A DNA stretch of 64,000 nt from Pseudomonas duriflava (GCF_007830155.1 NZ_VLKY01000004.1:62001-126000); one strand, 5' to 3'; shown: positions 36,544 to 45,176, counted from the first letter of the stretch. Notes: generated from the letters alone by a model not told the origin. Translations and numbers: made by a program.

Positions 36544-37491
36544 TCAGCTCTTGGGTTTCCGGGCCGGCTTGGCTGCTTCTCCGATCAGGCTTAAGTCCCA
36601 ACTACCTAGGGCTGGTCTCAGGCCTAACTGAACAGTAAGCCGGTCAGCGTCGAACGGCGCATGAACGTTGGCATCGTTATCGAAATAGCAATATACATCG
36701 CGATAGTCACGAGCCGGAGGTTCATGGTGAGGGTCGATCAGCTGAGCGTTGTCCGGTTGCCGACCTTGGGCCCAGGCCTGAATACGTGAAGCCCATTCCT
36801 GCAGGATCTCGTCATGGTAACGGCTCGTGTAGAGCTGCTCGTGCCCATGTAAACGGATGTATACGAAATCAGCGGTGATATCCTCCCGGTATAGCCATTT
36901 CCCTGCCGTATCCGCCACTACCAGCGCCACGTTATAGCGGCGCAGCAACTCGATGAACTCTGGCGTAATAAAGCTTTCATGGCGAATTTCCACGGCATGC
37001 CGCAGCGGACGATTAGCATCGATATGCAGGCAGCAGCGTCCTTCCATGCGCTCTTCACACTTCATCGCCTGGGCTTGGGCGGCTTGGGTGTCTTGAGGTA
37101 AGAGCCTAAGAAAGGCCTCGAAACGTTCAGGATCAAAGCGAAGGTTGGCCGGAAATTGCCACAGGATGGGACCGAGTTTTTCCTTGAGTTCAAAGATGCC
37201 AGAGGCCAGGAAATTAGCCATGGCCTTCTCGATATCCTTTAACCGCAGAATATGGGTGATATAGCGGGGGCCTTTTACGCTAAAGATGAAATCTTCTCCC
37301 GTCTCGGCATACCAATTGGCATAGCTCTGCGGCCGCTGAAGCGAATAGAACGATCCGTTGATCTCAATGGTGGAAAGTGCCCGCGAGGCAAAGCGTAATT
37401 CTTTGTTCTGGGTCAGACCCACAGGATAAAACACGCCTCGCCAGGGCGCGTAACGCCAGCCGGAAATACCGATACGGATCTGCGCAGCCAT
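36544..37491 (-). CDS. DUF72 family protein (YecE-like)
   Basis: TIM-barrel protein of unknown function, 315 residues. Family features: N-terminal RIGISGWRYAPWRGVFYP, FYSLQRPQSYANWYAET, HAVEIRHESF, VYIRLHGHEQLYTSRY and CYFDNDANVHAPFDA. No signal peptide. Complete. Biochemical role not established. Confidence 0.85.
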   Translation of the reverse strand: MAAQIRIGISGWRYAPWRGVFYPVGLTQNKELRFASRALSTIEINGSFYSLQRPQSYANWYAETGEDFIFSVKGPRYITHILRLKDIEKAMANFLASGIFELKEKLGPILWQFPANLRFDPERFEAFLRLLPQDTQAAQAQAMKCEERMEGRCCLHIDANRPLRHAVEIRHESFITPEFIELLRRYNVALVVADTAGKWLYREDITADFVYIRLHGHEQLYTSRYHDEILQEWASRIQAWAQGRQPDNAQLIDPHHEPPARDYRDVYCYFDNDANVHAPFDADRLTVQLGLRPALGSWDLSLIGEAAKPARKPKS

Positions 37492-37552
37492 GAAGAGCTC
37501 CTAACGTCATCTCTTCTGTTCCGACTGCGCAGCGGCCGTATGGGTTCTGCAA

Positions 37553-37957
37553 TCAGATAGCGGACAAGGCTTTCATTCGCTCGACCACAGCGCGTAAACC
37601 GTTGCCGCGCGAAGCGGAAAGTTGCCGCTCCAGTCCTAGTTGGTGAAGCCAGTCATGAACGTTCAGGTCTGCCAGTTCTTCATCCGTCAGGCCGTTTGCA
37701 CGAGCCAGCAGAACGGCCAGCAGACCGCGGAGGATGCGCGAATCGCTACCGGCCCGGAATTGGTTTCGGTTGCCGTCACGTTGGTGCGTGACCCAGACTT
37801 GGCTCTCGCAGCCGTGAACGAGGTCTTCATCGCGGCGGGTTTCTACGTCAGGCAGGCGAGTTGCCCATTGCAGGAGCAGACGGGAGCGAGCTTCCCAACC
37901 ATTTGCTGTGGTGAAGGCGTCTAGGGCCGCTTGGGCTTCTTCGGTTAAGGCGGTCAT
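37553..37957 (-). CDS. sufE: SufE/CsdE-type sulfur acceptor
   Basis: Accepts persulfide sulfur from the cysteine desulfurase encoded just upstream and passes it on for Fe-S cluster or other sulfur transfer. 134 residues; the acceptor Cys50 is in the motif VHGCESQVW. It overlaps the desulfurase gene by 4 bp, so the two are co-translated. Could equally be named csdE, since no sufBCD genes are present here. Confidence 0.9.
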   Translation of the reverse strand: MTALTEEAQAALDAFTTANGWEARSRLLLQWATRLPDVETRRDEDLVHGCESQVWVTHQRDGNRNQFRAGSDSRILRGLLAVLLARANGLTDEELADLNVHDWLHQLGLERQLSASRGNGLRAVVERMKALSAI

Positions 37958-39159
37958 CGCAAGAGCTCCAGTGCGTTGTCCAAGGCCATGAAAAATCGCT
38001 CCAGGTCGGTCGAGTCGCTATAAATACCTAGAGAAATGCGCAGCGAGCCGGCTTCACCCAACTGCTTAAACAAGGGCATGGCGCAATGATTTCCAGCCCT
38101 CACGGCAATACCCTGTTCACCGAGCATATGTGACAGATCGGCAACGTGAACCCCATTGACGACAATACTGGCTAGAGCGATTTGTGGCTCGCCCAAGACG
38201 CGGACTCCCTCGCGGGCAGCAAGTCCGGCCCATAATTTGATACACAACGCCTGCTCATGGCCAAAGAGCGAAGCTTCATCTTGGGCGGACAGCCAATCCA
38301 GTGCTGCGCCGAGACCAATCGCTGCGGCTACAGGCGGTGTTCCAGCTTCAAAGCCCATGGGCGGGGCATGAAATTCCGACTGATGATAGTCCGCAGCTTT
38401 TACCATTTCCCCGCCGAACTGCCATGGCGACAGGGCTGTTAGCGCTTCTGGACGCCCCCAAAGAATGCCGATGGCTTCCGGGGCATACAGTTTATGGCCG
38501 GAAAAGGCATAAAAGTCAGCGCCGAGGTCCTGAGGACGATGACGACCATGTACAACACCCTGAGCGCCGTCCACCACGACCCAGGCGCCCTGGTCATGTG
38601 CCATCTGCGACAGCTCGGCCAGGGGTTGCCAGGTGCCCAGTACGTTAGAAAGTTGGCTGATTGCCAGCAGGCGTGTTCGCGGTCCGATCCGCTCCGCCGC
38701 GATAGCCAGGTCTACATGGCCGCTTGGCGTCAGGGGCAACACAACCAGCTTCAATCCGCGACGAAGGGCGAGCTGCTGCCAGGGCAAGAGGTTGGCGTGA
38801 TGCTCCAAGGCACTGATAACAATCTCGTCACCCGGCTTGAAATGAGCCTCCAGGCCATAGGCGAGCAGATTCAGAGCCTCGGTCGTACCTCGGGTGAACA
38901 CGATCTCCTGGGCACTGCCTGCGCCCAACCAGGTTGCTACTTTGCTGCGTGCTGTCTCGAAGGCTTGAGTAGCCCGCTCACCGGGACGGTGCTGGGCGCG
39001 ATGTACATTGGCTGCGCCCTGCGCATAGTAGGCCTGCAAGGCATCCAGCACGGCTTGGGGCTTTTGAGCGGTCGCCGCTGTATCCAGATAGGTGATACCG
39101 TCATTTTCAAAGGCGGCAAAGGCGGGGAAATCGGCACGCCAGGGAGAGGGCAGAGTCAT
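37954..39159 (-). CDS. csdA: Cysteine desulfurase, SufS/CsdA type (class II)
   Basis: PLP enzyme that removes sulfur from cysteine. 401 residues; PLP lysine Lys223 (FSGHKLYAPEAIG), THR-rich N-terminus with LDTAATAQKPQAV, and the persulfide Cys359 in RAGNHCAMPL, the short loop form of group II desulfurases. Partner of the SufE-like protein. Placed in a dapD-csdA-sufE run on the minus strand, with a terminator after dapD. SufS is an alternative name. Confidence 0.9.
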   Translation of the reverse strand: MTLPSPWRADFPAFAAFENDGITYLDTAATAQKPQAVLDALQAYYAQGAANVHRAQHRPGERATQAFETARSKVATWLGAGSAQEIVFTRGTTEALNLLAYGLEAHFKPGDEIVISALEHHANLLPWQQLALRRGLKLVVLPLTPSGHVDLAIAAERIGPRTRLLAISQLSNVLGTWQPLAELSQMAHDQGAWVVVDGAQGVVHGRHRPQDLGADFYAFSGHKLYAPEAIGILWGRPEALTALSPWQFGGEMVKAADYHQSEFHAPPMGFEAGTPPVAAAIGLGAALDWLSAQDEASLFGHEQALCIKLWAGLAAREGVRVLGEPQIALASIVVNGVHVADLSHMLGEQGIAVRAGNHCAMPLFKQLGEAGSLRISLGIYSDSTDLERFFMALDNALELLR

Positions 39160-39186
39160 GGTTTCGTCTGGTCTGAGGGACAGATG

Positions 39187-39222
39187 AAAAAAAGCCGCCC
39201 GGGCAATGAGCCGGCGGGCGGC
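39187..39222 (-). terminator. Intrinsic terminator after dapD
   Basis: On the minus strand: GCCGCCC, a 15-nt loop with further pairing, GGGCGGC, then seven T residues (39187-39193 read as A on the plus strand). Lies 50 bp after the dapD stop and upstream of the desulfurase gene. Confidence 0.85.
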
Positions 39223-39272
39223 AGGCGTCTATAGCTCTGGACCCGACGCCGAGACGCCGAGTTCCTCTGAAC

Positions 39273-40307
39273 TCAGTTATGCGCGTGTAGCGCCTCGTTG
39301 AGTTCGATAGCTGTTTTGTTGGTTTTGCATTCAACCGCGCCGGTTTGGGAGTTGCGGCGGAACAGCAGATCGCTCTGGCCAGCCAGTTCACGTGCCTTGA
39401 CTACCTGAACGCGCTGATTCTGATCATCCAGCACGACTACTTTGGTTCCCGCCGTGACATACAGTCCGGACTCCACGGTGCAGCGATCGCCCAGCGGAAT
39501 GCCGATACCGGCGTTGGCGCCGATCAGGCAGCCCTCGCCCACACTGATCACGATATTGCCACCGCCAGACAAGGTGCCCATGGTGGAGCAGCCGCCGCCC
39601 AGGTCCGAGCCCTTGCCGACGAAGACACCTGCGGAAACGCGGCCTTCGATCATACCTGGGCCGGCTGTACCGGCATTAAAGTTGACGAAGCCTTCATGCA
39701 TCACGGTAGTACCTTCACCGATATAGGCGCCCAGGCGAACACGTGCAGAATCGGCGATCCGTACACCGGCCGGAACGACGTAATCGGTCATCTTTGGAAA
39801 CTTGTCGACAGAAAAGACTTCCAGCAGCTTGCCGCGCAGGCGGGCTTCGAGTTGTTCAGCCGGTAGCTCGCTCAGGTCAATCGCGCCCTGATTGGTCCAG
39901 GCAACATTAGGCAGCAGGGCAAAAATGCCCGATAGGTTAAGGCTGTGCGGCTTGACCAGACGATGGGAAAGCAGGTGCAGCTTCAGGTAAGCCTCAGGTG
40001 TCGACGTTGGCGCAGCATCTGTAGCCAATAAGGTAGCTACCAGCGGCTTGGTGCTTTCTGCTAGACGTGTGAGTAGAGCCGCTTGCGTGGCGTCCACGCC
40101 CTTCAATGCATCGGCCAGGGTACGTGCTTGGCTAGGCGTGAAGGCGATGGCCTGATTGCCTTCGCTGTATTGAAGAACAGGCGCTACGGCGTTGAGCAGG
40201 TCAGCAGACGGATTCAGCAGTGGCTGGGCATAGAACACCTCCAGCCAGGCGCCGTCGCGATTTTGAGTGCCGACGCCGAAGGCCAGGCTGAACAGGGAGT
40301 TAGACAT
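39273..40307 (-). CDS. dapD: 2,3,4,5-tetrahydrodipicolinate N-succinyltransferase
   Basis: Lysine/diaminopimelate biosynthesis enzyme of the succinylase branch. 344 residues, the long Pseudomonas/actinobacterial type rather than the 274-residue enterobacterial form. The C-terminal half shows left-handed beta-helix hexapeptide repeats (VRLGAYIGEGTTVMHEGFVN, GRVSAGVFVGKGSDLGGGCS). The next pathway step, DapC, is also encoded in this window (46907-48100). Confidence 0.94.
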   Translation of the reverse strand: MSNSLFSLAFGVGTQNRDGAWLEVFYAQPLLNPSADLLNAVAPVLQYSEGNQAIAFTPSQARTLADALKGVDATQAALLTRLAESTKPLVATLLATDAAPTSTPEAYLKLHLLSHRLVKPHSLNLSGIFALLPNVAWTNQGAIDLSELPAEQLEARLRGKLLEVFSVDKFPKMTDYVVPAGVRIADSARVRLGAYIGEGTTVMHEGFVNFNAGTAGPGMIEGRVSAGVFVGKGSDLGGGCSTMGTLSGGGNIVISVGEGCLIGANAGIGIPLGDRCTVESGLYVTAGTKVVVLDDQNQRVQVVKARELAGQSDLLFRRNSQTGAVECKTNKTAIELNEALHAHN

Positions 40308-40331
40308 GAATATTTCCTTCTAGACGATAGG

Positions 40332-40958
40332 TCAGGCCGGGCGCCGGCTGAGAAGGAGTCCCAGTCCGGCGCTACCCAACAGGGCGGCGCAACCACGGTT
40401 GAACAGGCGCTTAGCGCGCGCACCGGCCAATAGGCGGCCAAGGCGCATGCCAGCGAAGGCGTAAAGAGCAATGGCGATGCATTCCATCAAAAGAAATGCC
40501 GCGCCGAGTTGCATGAACTGATGCCCCAGAGGTTCACCTGTCACGATGAACTGAGGGAGAAACGCTGTAAAAATAAGTATTGCCTTGGGATTGCCTGCCG
40601 CTACACAAAACTCCTGGCGTATCAGCGGCCATAGATCAGGTTTGGTGGCCAGCCTGGAGATGGTAGGTTCAGTGACCGGCGTGGCTATCCATAGGCGAAT
40701 TGCAATCCAGATCAGGTAGATCGCACCTACCAATTTGATAGCCGTAAACAACCATGCTGAAGTAAGCAGCACGAGTGCAAGCCCGGAGCCCGCCAGCCCC
40801 AGCATGCCGGCAAAAGCCACCAGTCGGCCGATGGTTCCAAGGCAGGCTGCGGTAAAGCCGAAGCGGGCCGCATTGTTGACCGATAGCAAATTGTTTGGCC
40901 CAGGCGCCATATTCAATGCAAAGCAGGATGGAATGAATAACGCCCAGGCGATTGACAT
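40332..40958 (-). CDS. LysE/RhtB family amino acid exporter
   Basis: Inner-membrane exporter of about six transmembrane helices, 208 residues, with the family N-terminus (FIPSCFALNMAPGPNNLL) and helices rich in Ala, Leu and Gly. The substrate, an amino acid or derivative, cannot be told. One base after the stop of the ArsC-like gene, so the two are co-transcribed. Confidence 0.88.
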   Translation of the reverse strand: MSIAWALFIPSCFALNMAPGPNNLLSVNNAARFGFTAACLGTIGRLVAFAGMLGLAGSGLALVLLTSAWLFTAIKLVGAIYLIWIAIRLWIATPVTEPTISRLATKPDLWPLIRQEFCVAAGNPKAILIFTAFLPQFIVTGEPLGHQFMQLGAAFLLMECIAIALYAFAGMRLGRLLAGARAKRLFNRGCAALLGSAGLGLLLSRRPA

Positions 40959-40959
40959 A

Positions 40960-41325
40960 TCAGCGCTCCAGCTCGGTGGCGTATAGCTCGGGCTTGAAGC
41001 CTAGTACGCGGTGCGTACCGAGGTCCAGTACGGGACGCTTGATCATTGAAGGCTGCGCGAGCATCAGTTCGATGGCACGAGCTTCGTTGAGGTCGGCCTT
41101 CTGTTCGTCCGACAGTTTTCGAAACGTAGTACCGGCGCGGTTGAGCACCTTTTCCCAGCCTAACTCCTGGCACCAGGCCGTCAGCCGCTCCCGGTCGATG
41201 CTGCTTTGCTTGTAGTCGTGAAAGTGGTAAGCCACGCCATGATCATCCAGCCACGCGCGGGCCTTTTTCATCGTGTCGCAGGCCTTGATACCGTACAAAC
41301 TGATCGTGCCATTCTCGTGAGGCAT
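40960..41325 (-). CDS. ArsC/Spx-family reductase-like protein (YffB type)
   Basis: Small thioredoxin-fold protein, 121 residues from ATG 41325, which has GGGAGGG upstream (minus strand); in-frame codons further up are less likely. The motif LYGIKACDTMKKARAWLDDHG has a single active-site cysteine (CDT) and the C-terminal part has IKRPVLDLGTHRVLGFKPE. YffB-like proteins are thought to be glutathione-dependent thiol reductases. Function not proven. Confidence 0.85.
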   Translation of the reverse strand: MPHENGTISLYGIKACDTMKKARAWLDDHGVAYHFHDYKQSSIDRERLTAWCQELGWEKVLNRAGTTFRKLSDEQKADLNEARAIELMLAQPSMIKRPVLDLGTHRVLGFKPELYATELER

Positions 41326-41500
41326 TTCAGGCCCTCCCAAACCCTGTCAAAGAATCGCCAAAAAGCGGTGTCAAATTATGCCATGTCCCTTTCGACTATG
41401 GGGCGCCAACAGGTTTATTGCCCATTGCACACGCGATTACCGCCAGTGCCCATGGGCATAGACCAGTATTAATCACCCTTCACGACAGGAACATTAAGCA

Positions 41501-42442
41501 ATGGCAATCGATTTGAATTACCAACCTCGCCTGAGCGACATGCGCCGTCTCGCTGCACCAGTTCAGGCTTTTGCCCCGGAAGCCGAGCTTAAGCAGCAGA
41601 CGCCTCGGGTAACGCCTGCTGCGTCCCTGGCGGAACGACTGGGTTATGCGGCGGACTTTCTTGGCGAATTCGAAGTACCCTGGCCGCAGCCGGTTGGTAA
41701 GCGGCAGGAAGATATTCAGCCTGTGCCGGACTCTGCTGAAAACCGGCTCGATTACCAGCATTTTTCCATCACAATGTCGGCGTCGCGTCGGATGGCCATG
41801 TATGTTGGCGTTAATGTGGACGGCGGTGCCGCTGTCTCGGTCGAGCGTGGCAAGGACCGCTGGTATTTCGATGGCCGCCTGCCACTGGAAGCTCAGATCG
41901 GGGAGGAACTTTACGCGGATAATCTCTTGGATCGCGGGCATCTGGTCCGTCGTGAGGATCCCAATTGGGGTCCCGAAGCGGAAACGGCTAATCGCGATAC
42001 TTTTCACTTCACTAATTGCTCGCCTCAGATGGCAGGTTTCAACCAGAAGAACTGGTTGGACTTAGAAAACTATCTGTTGGACAACACTCGGCGCTGGAAA
42101 GAACGAATCACCATCTTCACTGGACCGGTCTTTCGTGACGATGACCGCCTCTATCGAGGCATTCAGATTCCGGCGGCCTATTGGAAAGTCGTCGCGTTTG
42201 TTACGGATGAGGGCAAGCCCTCGGCCACGGCATACATGATTGATCAGTCCAGCGAGCTCGCTCAGTTAGAAGCAATCTTCGGGCGCTTTCGCACCTATCA
42301 ACGCAGCATTCGGCGTATCGAGTCGCTAACCGGTCTCAGTTTTGGCGAGCTATCGCGTTATGACGGCTTTTCCAACGAAGAGGCTTTGAGTGGAACACGA
42401 ATAGAGGCTGAGTTGCGATCGCTGAGTGATATTCGGATATGA
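41501..42442 (+). CDS. DNA/RNA non-specific endonuclease (NUC1 / EndoG-like), no signal peptide
   Basis: 313-residue nuclease of the beta-beta-alpha-metal EndoG/NucA family. The catalytic DRGH motif is at 144-147 (His147, LLDRGHLVRREDPNWG), and the metal-binding asparagine region is NCSPQMAGFNQKNW (172-185). All key residues appear present. There is an unrecognised N-terminal region of about 90 residues with no signal peptide or membrane segment, so the protein would start in the cytosol. Such enzymes are usually secreted or kept inactive by an inhibitor. No immunity gene is evident beside it; the next genes are a diiron protein and a methyltransferase. Confidence 0.85.
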   Translation: MAIDLNYQPRLSDMRRLAAPVQAFAPEAELKQQTPRVTPAASLAERLGYAADFLGEFEVPWPQPVGKRQEDIQPVPDSAENRLDYQHFSITMSASRRMAMYVGVNVDGGAAVSVERGKDRWYFDGRLPLEAQIGEELYADNLLDRGHLVRREDPNWGPEAETANRDTFHFTNCSPQMAGFNQKNWLDLENYLLDNTRRWKERITIFTGPVFRDDDRLYRGIQIPAAYWKVVAFVTDEGKPSATAYMIDQSSELAQLEAIFGRFRTYQRSIRRIESLTGLSFGELSRYDGFSNEEALSGTRIEAELRSLSDIRI

Positions 42443-42493
42443 GTGCTGGGTCACGCTCAGGTTTTACAGGCTGACGTAAGGCAAGGAACTCGT

Positions 42494-42545
42494 CTGGCAG
42501 CTTAAGGCCCAACTTCTCATTACTTATACAATTCTTAACTGCCAG
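42494..42545 (+). promoter_or_regulatory. Hairpin upstream of the diiron protein gene
   Basis: CTGGCAGCTTAAG (42494-42506) pairs with CTTAACTGCCAG (42534-42545) with one bulged base; 27-nt loop. It ends 12 bp before the ATG at 42558. The CTGGCAG/CTGCCAG arms recur in the hairpin downstream of the same gene. Confidence 0.55.
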
Positions 42546-42557
42546 ATGTGTTGACGT

Positions 42558-44039
42558 ATGCAAATAACGACCCGAGCCACCCGTCCGCAACCTGCAGTAA
42601 CGCCATCTTATGAGGCCCTTTCTTCTCGGCAGCTGTACGAAGCTCTGCTTCAATCTCATCCCTCTGCTGATAGTGTTCATGAGGCGCGTGAATATCTGGA
42701 GCAAAGACTGGACGAGGCAGCAAAGCGGGACGCCGATCTACCGGAAGATCCCCGTGCTTTAGAGGGCTGGATTGCCCAAGGTGTCGAGCAGGTTGGGAAT
42801 GCCTACCGGGATTATCTGGCGTCACGCAAGGCTGGCGCACCGCGCCGTTACTTTAAGAGCAAGTCCCATGCGCTCTACTTTCTCAAAGGGGTTGCGCCAA
42901 CCAAACTCGTAGATGGTGCCTGGCTCTATGGCCTGCTGCAGCGTTGGAACGATCCGCGGTTTTCCGCGCCGATCCAGATCTATCTTGAGGAGTTAGGAGA
43001 GGGCCAGCCGGATAAGAATCACGTCGTTCTCTACAAGAAGCTGTTGGCTACCAATGGATGTGACGACTGGGCCTCTCTAAGCGATGAGCATTATGTTCAA
43101 GGCGCGATCCAATTGGCTTTGGCACATCATGCTGATCATTTTCTGCCTGAGGTCATTGGGTTCAACTTGGGTTACGAGCAGTTGCCGCTGCACTTGCTGA
43201 TCACGGCCTATGAACTTAATGAATTGGGCCTTGATCCGTACTATTTCACGCTCCACATTACCGTTGACAATGCTGGGACGGGGCATGCCAAAAAAGCCCT
43301 GCAGGCCTTATACGACGCGATGCCGGTAGAAAATCACGAAGCGTTTTATCAGCGTGTTATTAATGGCTACAAGCTTAACCTACTGGGCGAGGGCACTACA
43401 TCGGTTATCGCAGGCTTTGATTTGGAGCAGGAAGTCATCGACCTGCTTGCAGAAAAGAGTACGGTGGGGAAGTACGTTCACTCCGATTATTGCCGTATCG
43501 GAGGGCGTAGTGTTACGGATTGGTTGAGTAATCCAGAGCAAATTCCTGGTTTTCTTGAAAGCTTACAGGCTCACGGTTGGATCAAGCGCCATCAAGACCC
43601 TATGGAGAGTCGATTCTGGAAGCTTATTCAGGGGGAGCGGGCAGAAATGTTTGGTGTCTTTAGTCCGTATGAGCAGCAGCTGTTGCATGACTGGATTGCT
43701 GGCGACCTTATCCATACCGGTGCGTCTCGTACCGCAGAGTCCCAGGCGCGCGTTGCCCGACTACCCAAGAGGGAGCTGAGTTTTCGCGCCAAGCAGCGGC
43801 AGCTGGAGACGTTATGTGAGGGGCAGGGGAGTGAGACTGGAAGGTCTGCTCTGACAGCGGCCAATTCAGACGCCAGCAGTGATTTCGATAGTGAGCGTAA
43901 TCAACTTGCAGAGAAGCTGGCAGCACAACCCAGTCGGGAGGCGGGTATGGCCTATCTCATTGAAATGATGGCACCTGCTACTCACCACACGGCTTCAGGG
44001 TTATTAGCTACGCGTCTTTTTACCCAGTTATTCAGTTAA
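42558..44039 (+). CDS. Haem-oxygenase-like diiron (iron-containing redox enzyme) family protein
   Basis: 493-residue protein whose middle (about 120-310) fits the haem-oxygenase-like diiron oxidase fold. Candidate iron ligands: Glu144/Glu145 and His155 (YLEELGEGQPDKNHVVLY), Glu198 and Glu207 (PEVIGFNLGYEQ), His233, Asp237 and His243 (FTLHITVDNAGTGHAKKAL). The N-terminal 110 residues and the C-terminal region from about 330, including a Ser/Asp-rich segment near 430-445, are not recognised. Family members oxidise amino acids or fatty acids or make natural products. It is followed after 58 bp by a methyltransferase on the same strand. ATG 42558; no strong ribosome site. Confidence 0.75.
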   Translation: MQITTRATRPQPAVTPSYEALSSRQLYEALLQSHPSADSVHEAREYLEQRLDEAAKRDADLPEDPRALEGWIAQGVEQVGNAYRDYLASRKAGAPRRYFKSKSHALYFLKGVAPTKLVDGAWLYGLLQRWNDPRFSAPIQIYLEELGEGQPDKNHVVLYKKLLATNGCDDWASLSDEHYVQGAIQLALAHHADHFLPEVIGFNLGYEQLPLHLLITAYELNELGLDPYYFTLHITVDNAGTGHAKKALQALYDAMPVENHEAFYQRVINGYKLNLLGEGTTSVIAGFDLEQEVIDLLAEKSTVGKYVHSDYCRIGGRSVTDWLSNPEQIPGFLESLQAHGWIKRHQDPMESRFWKLIQGERAEMFGVFSPYEQQLLHDWIAGDLIHTGASRTAESQARVARLPKRELSFRAKQRQLETLCEGQGSETGRSALTAANSDASSDFDSERNQLAEKLAAQPSREAGMAYLIEMMAPATHHTASGLLATRLFTQLFS

Positions 44040-44041
44040 CT

Positions 44042-44076
44042 CTCTGGCAGTAGATACTCTACGTCTGCTGCCAGAG
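44042..44076 (+). promoter_or_regulatory. Hairpin between the diiron protein and methyltransferase genes
   Basis: Perfect 9-bp stem CTCTGGCAG (44042-44050) / CTGCCAGAG (44068-44076), extendable through TAAC/GTTA, starting 3 bp after the stop. It shares the CTGGCAG/CTGCCAG arms with the hairpin before the gene. Only a short T-run follows (TTATTCC). Confidence 0.6.
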
Positions 44077-44097
44077 TTATTCCAGGATATGGTTGTA

Positions 44098-45081
44098 ATG
44101 GATATACCTATGCTTGAGCGAGATGCCCTGTCGGTTAGCAATATTCCCCAAGAAAATCCGTTCCGCCCCTTGATTACAATGCTGCGCGAGATGAACTATC
44201 GTTTCACGACGGTCACGCCAGCTTCTCATGCCCGCGTTAACCGCCGTCCAGGTAATGAGTGGGCTCAGGATCTTCAAGGTATTTTGGGTTGGAGCCGCCC
44301 CTTCCAGCAGCACGTTGTCTCGCCCCAGATGTTCGAGGCCATGCAAGTAGCTGATATTTTGGAAGCTCATGGCGACGGTTGGCGTAGCCGGATCCGGGTG
44401 TCCACACTAGGTGATCAGTTATTCATCCATTCGGCTTATCCCACGAACGAGGCGGATGCCGTCTTTTTCGGGCCGGATACCTACCGCTTTGCCAATGCTA
44501 TCGAGGCCCAACTGCGTTTCGAAACAGGTCAGATTCGTCGGGCTGTGGATATTGGCAGCGGGGCAGGGCCAGGGGCCATTTTAGTAGCCTTGGCGCGGCC
44601 CGATGCAGAAGTGCTGGCTGTAGATATCAATGAAGCCGCCTTGCGGCTTACGCGCATCAATGCCGAATTGGCCGAGGCGGGAAATGTCAAGGCATGCTAC
44701 AGCAACCTGCTTGATGCCGTTGAGGGACAGTTCGATCTGATCGTAGCAAACCCTCCTTACCTAGTTGACCCGTCCGAGCGGGCATACCGCCATGGCGGCG
44801 GCCCTTTGGGCGCAGGTCTCTCTCTTGCGATTCTTGATACTGCACTTGAGCGTCTGGCATCCGGTGGCACGCTTTTGTTGTATACCGGTGTTGCGATGAT
44901 TCAAGGCAGTGATCCGTTCCTTGAGGCCGTACAGGCCCGTCTGGCCAATACAAACACGGTCTGGCGTTATCGGGAAATTGATCCAGACGTCTTTGGCGAA
45001 GAGCTCGATAGCGGTGTTTATGCTCAGGCGGATCGGATTGCGGCTGTTGTCCTCACTGTAACGCAATCTGAATCTCTATGA
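44098..45081 (+). CDS. Class I SAM-dependent methyltransferase, HemK-like (NPPY)
   Basis: Methyltransferase with the SAM-binding motif AVDIGSGAGPGAI and the NPPY motif (ANPPYLVDPSERAYRHGG) typical of enzymes that methylate planar amide or amino nitrogens such as PrmC. About 327 residues, with an N-terminal domain of about 145 residues that is not the PrmC/HemK N-domain I know. ATG 44098 is preferred because AGGA lies about 10 nt before it; ATG 44089 is the alternative. The placement after the diiron protein gene suggests a joint role. Substrate unknown. Confidence 0.78.
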   Translation: MDIPMLERDALSVSNIPQENPFRPLITMLREMNYRFTTVTPASHARVNRRPGNEWAQDLQGILGWSRPFQQHVVSPQMFEAMQVADILEAHGDGWRSRIRVSTLGDQLFIHSAYPTNEADAVFFGPDTYRFANAIEAQLRFETGQIRRAVDIGSGAGPGAILVALARPDAEVLAVDINEAALRLTRINAELAEAGNVKACYSNLLDAVEGQFDLIVANPPYLVDPSERAYRHGGGPLGAGLSLAILDTALERLASGGTLLLYTGVAMIQGSDPFLEAVQARLANTNTVWRYREIDPDVFGEELDSGVYAQADRIAAVVLTVTQSESL

Positions 45082-45123
45082 GTTCTGCAGCGTGACGTGC
45101 TGTAGTCTGCTGTCGTCCTGTTA

Positions 45124-45176
45124 GTGGCTGTTCTAGCAGCAAGGCGAAAAATCATACTGCCTGCTAAAACAGTCAC
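45124..45176. repeat. Long imperfect inverted repeat before the antiporter gene
   Basis: GTGGCTGTTCTAGCAG (45124-45139) and CTGCTAAAACAGTCAC (45161-45176) match at 14 of 16 positions with a 21-nt loop. It lies between the methyltransferase stop and the antiporter start (198-bp gap). Might be a factor-dependent terminator or a regulator site; no long T-tract follows. Confidence 0.5.

Noticed and set aside
38494-39234. Plus-strand frame of about 246 codons opposite the cysteine desulfurase gene
   Set aside because: Antisense shadow; the desulfurase has all catalytic residues on the minus strand.
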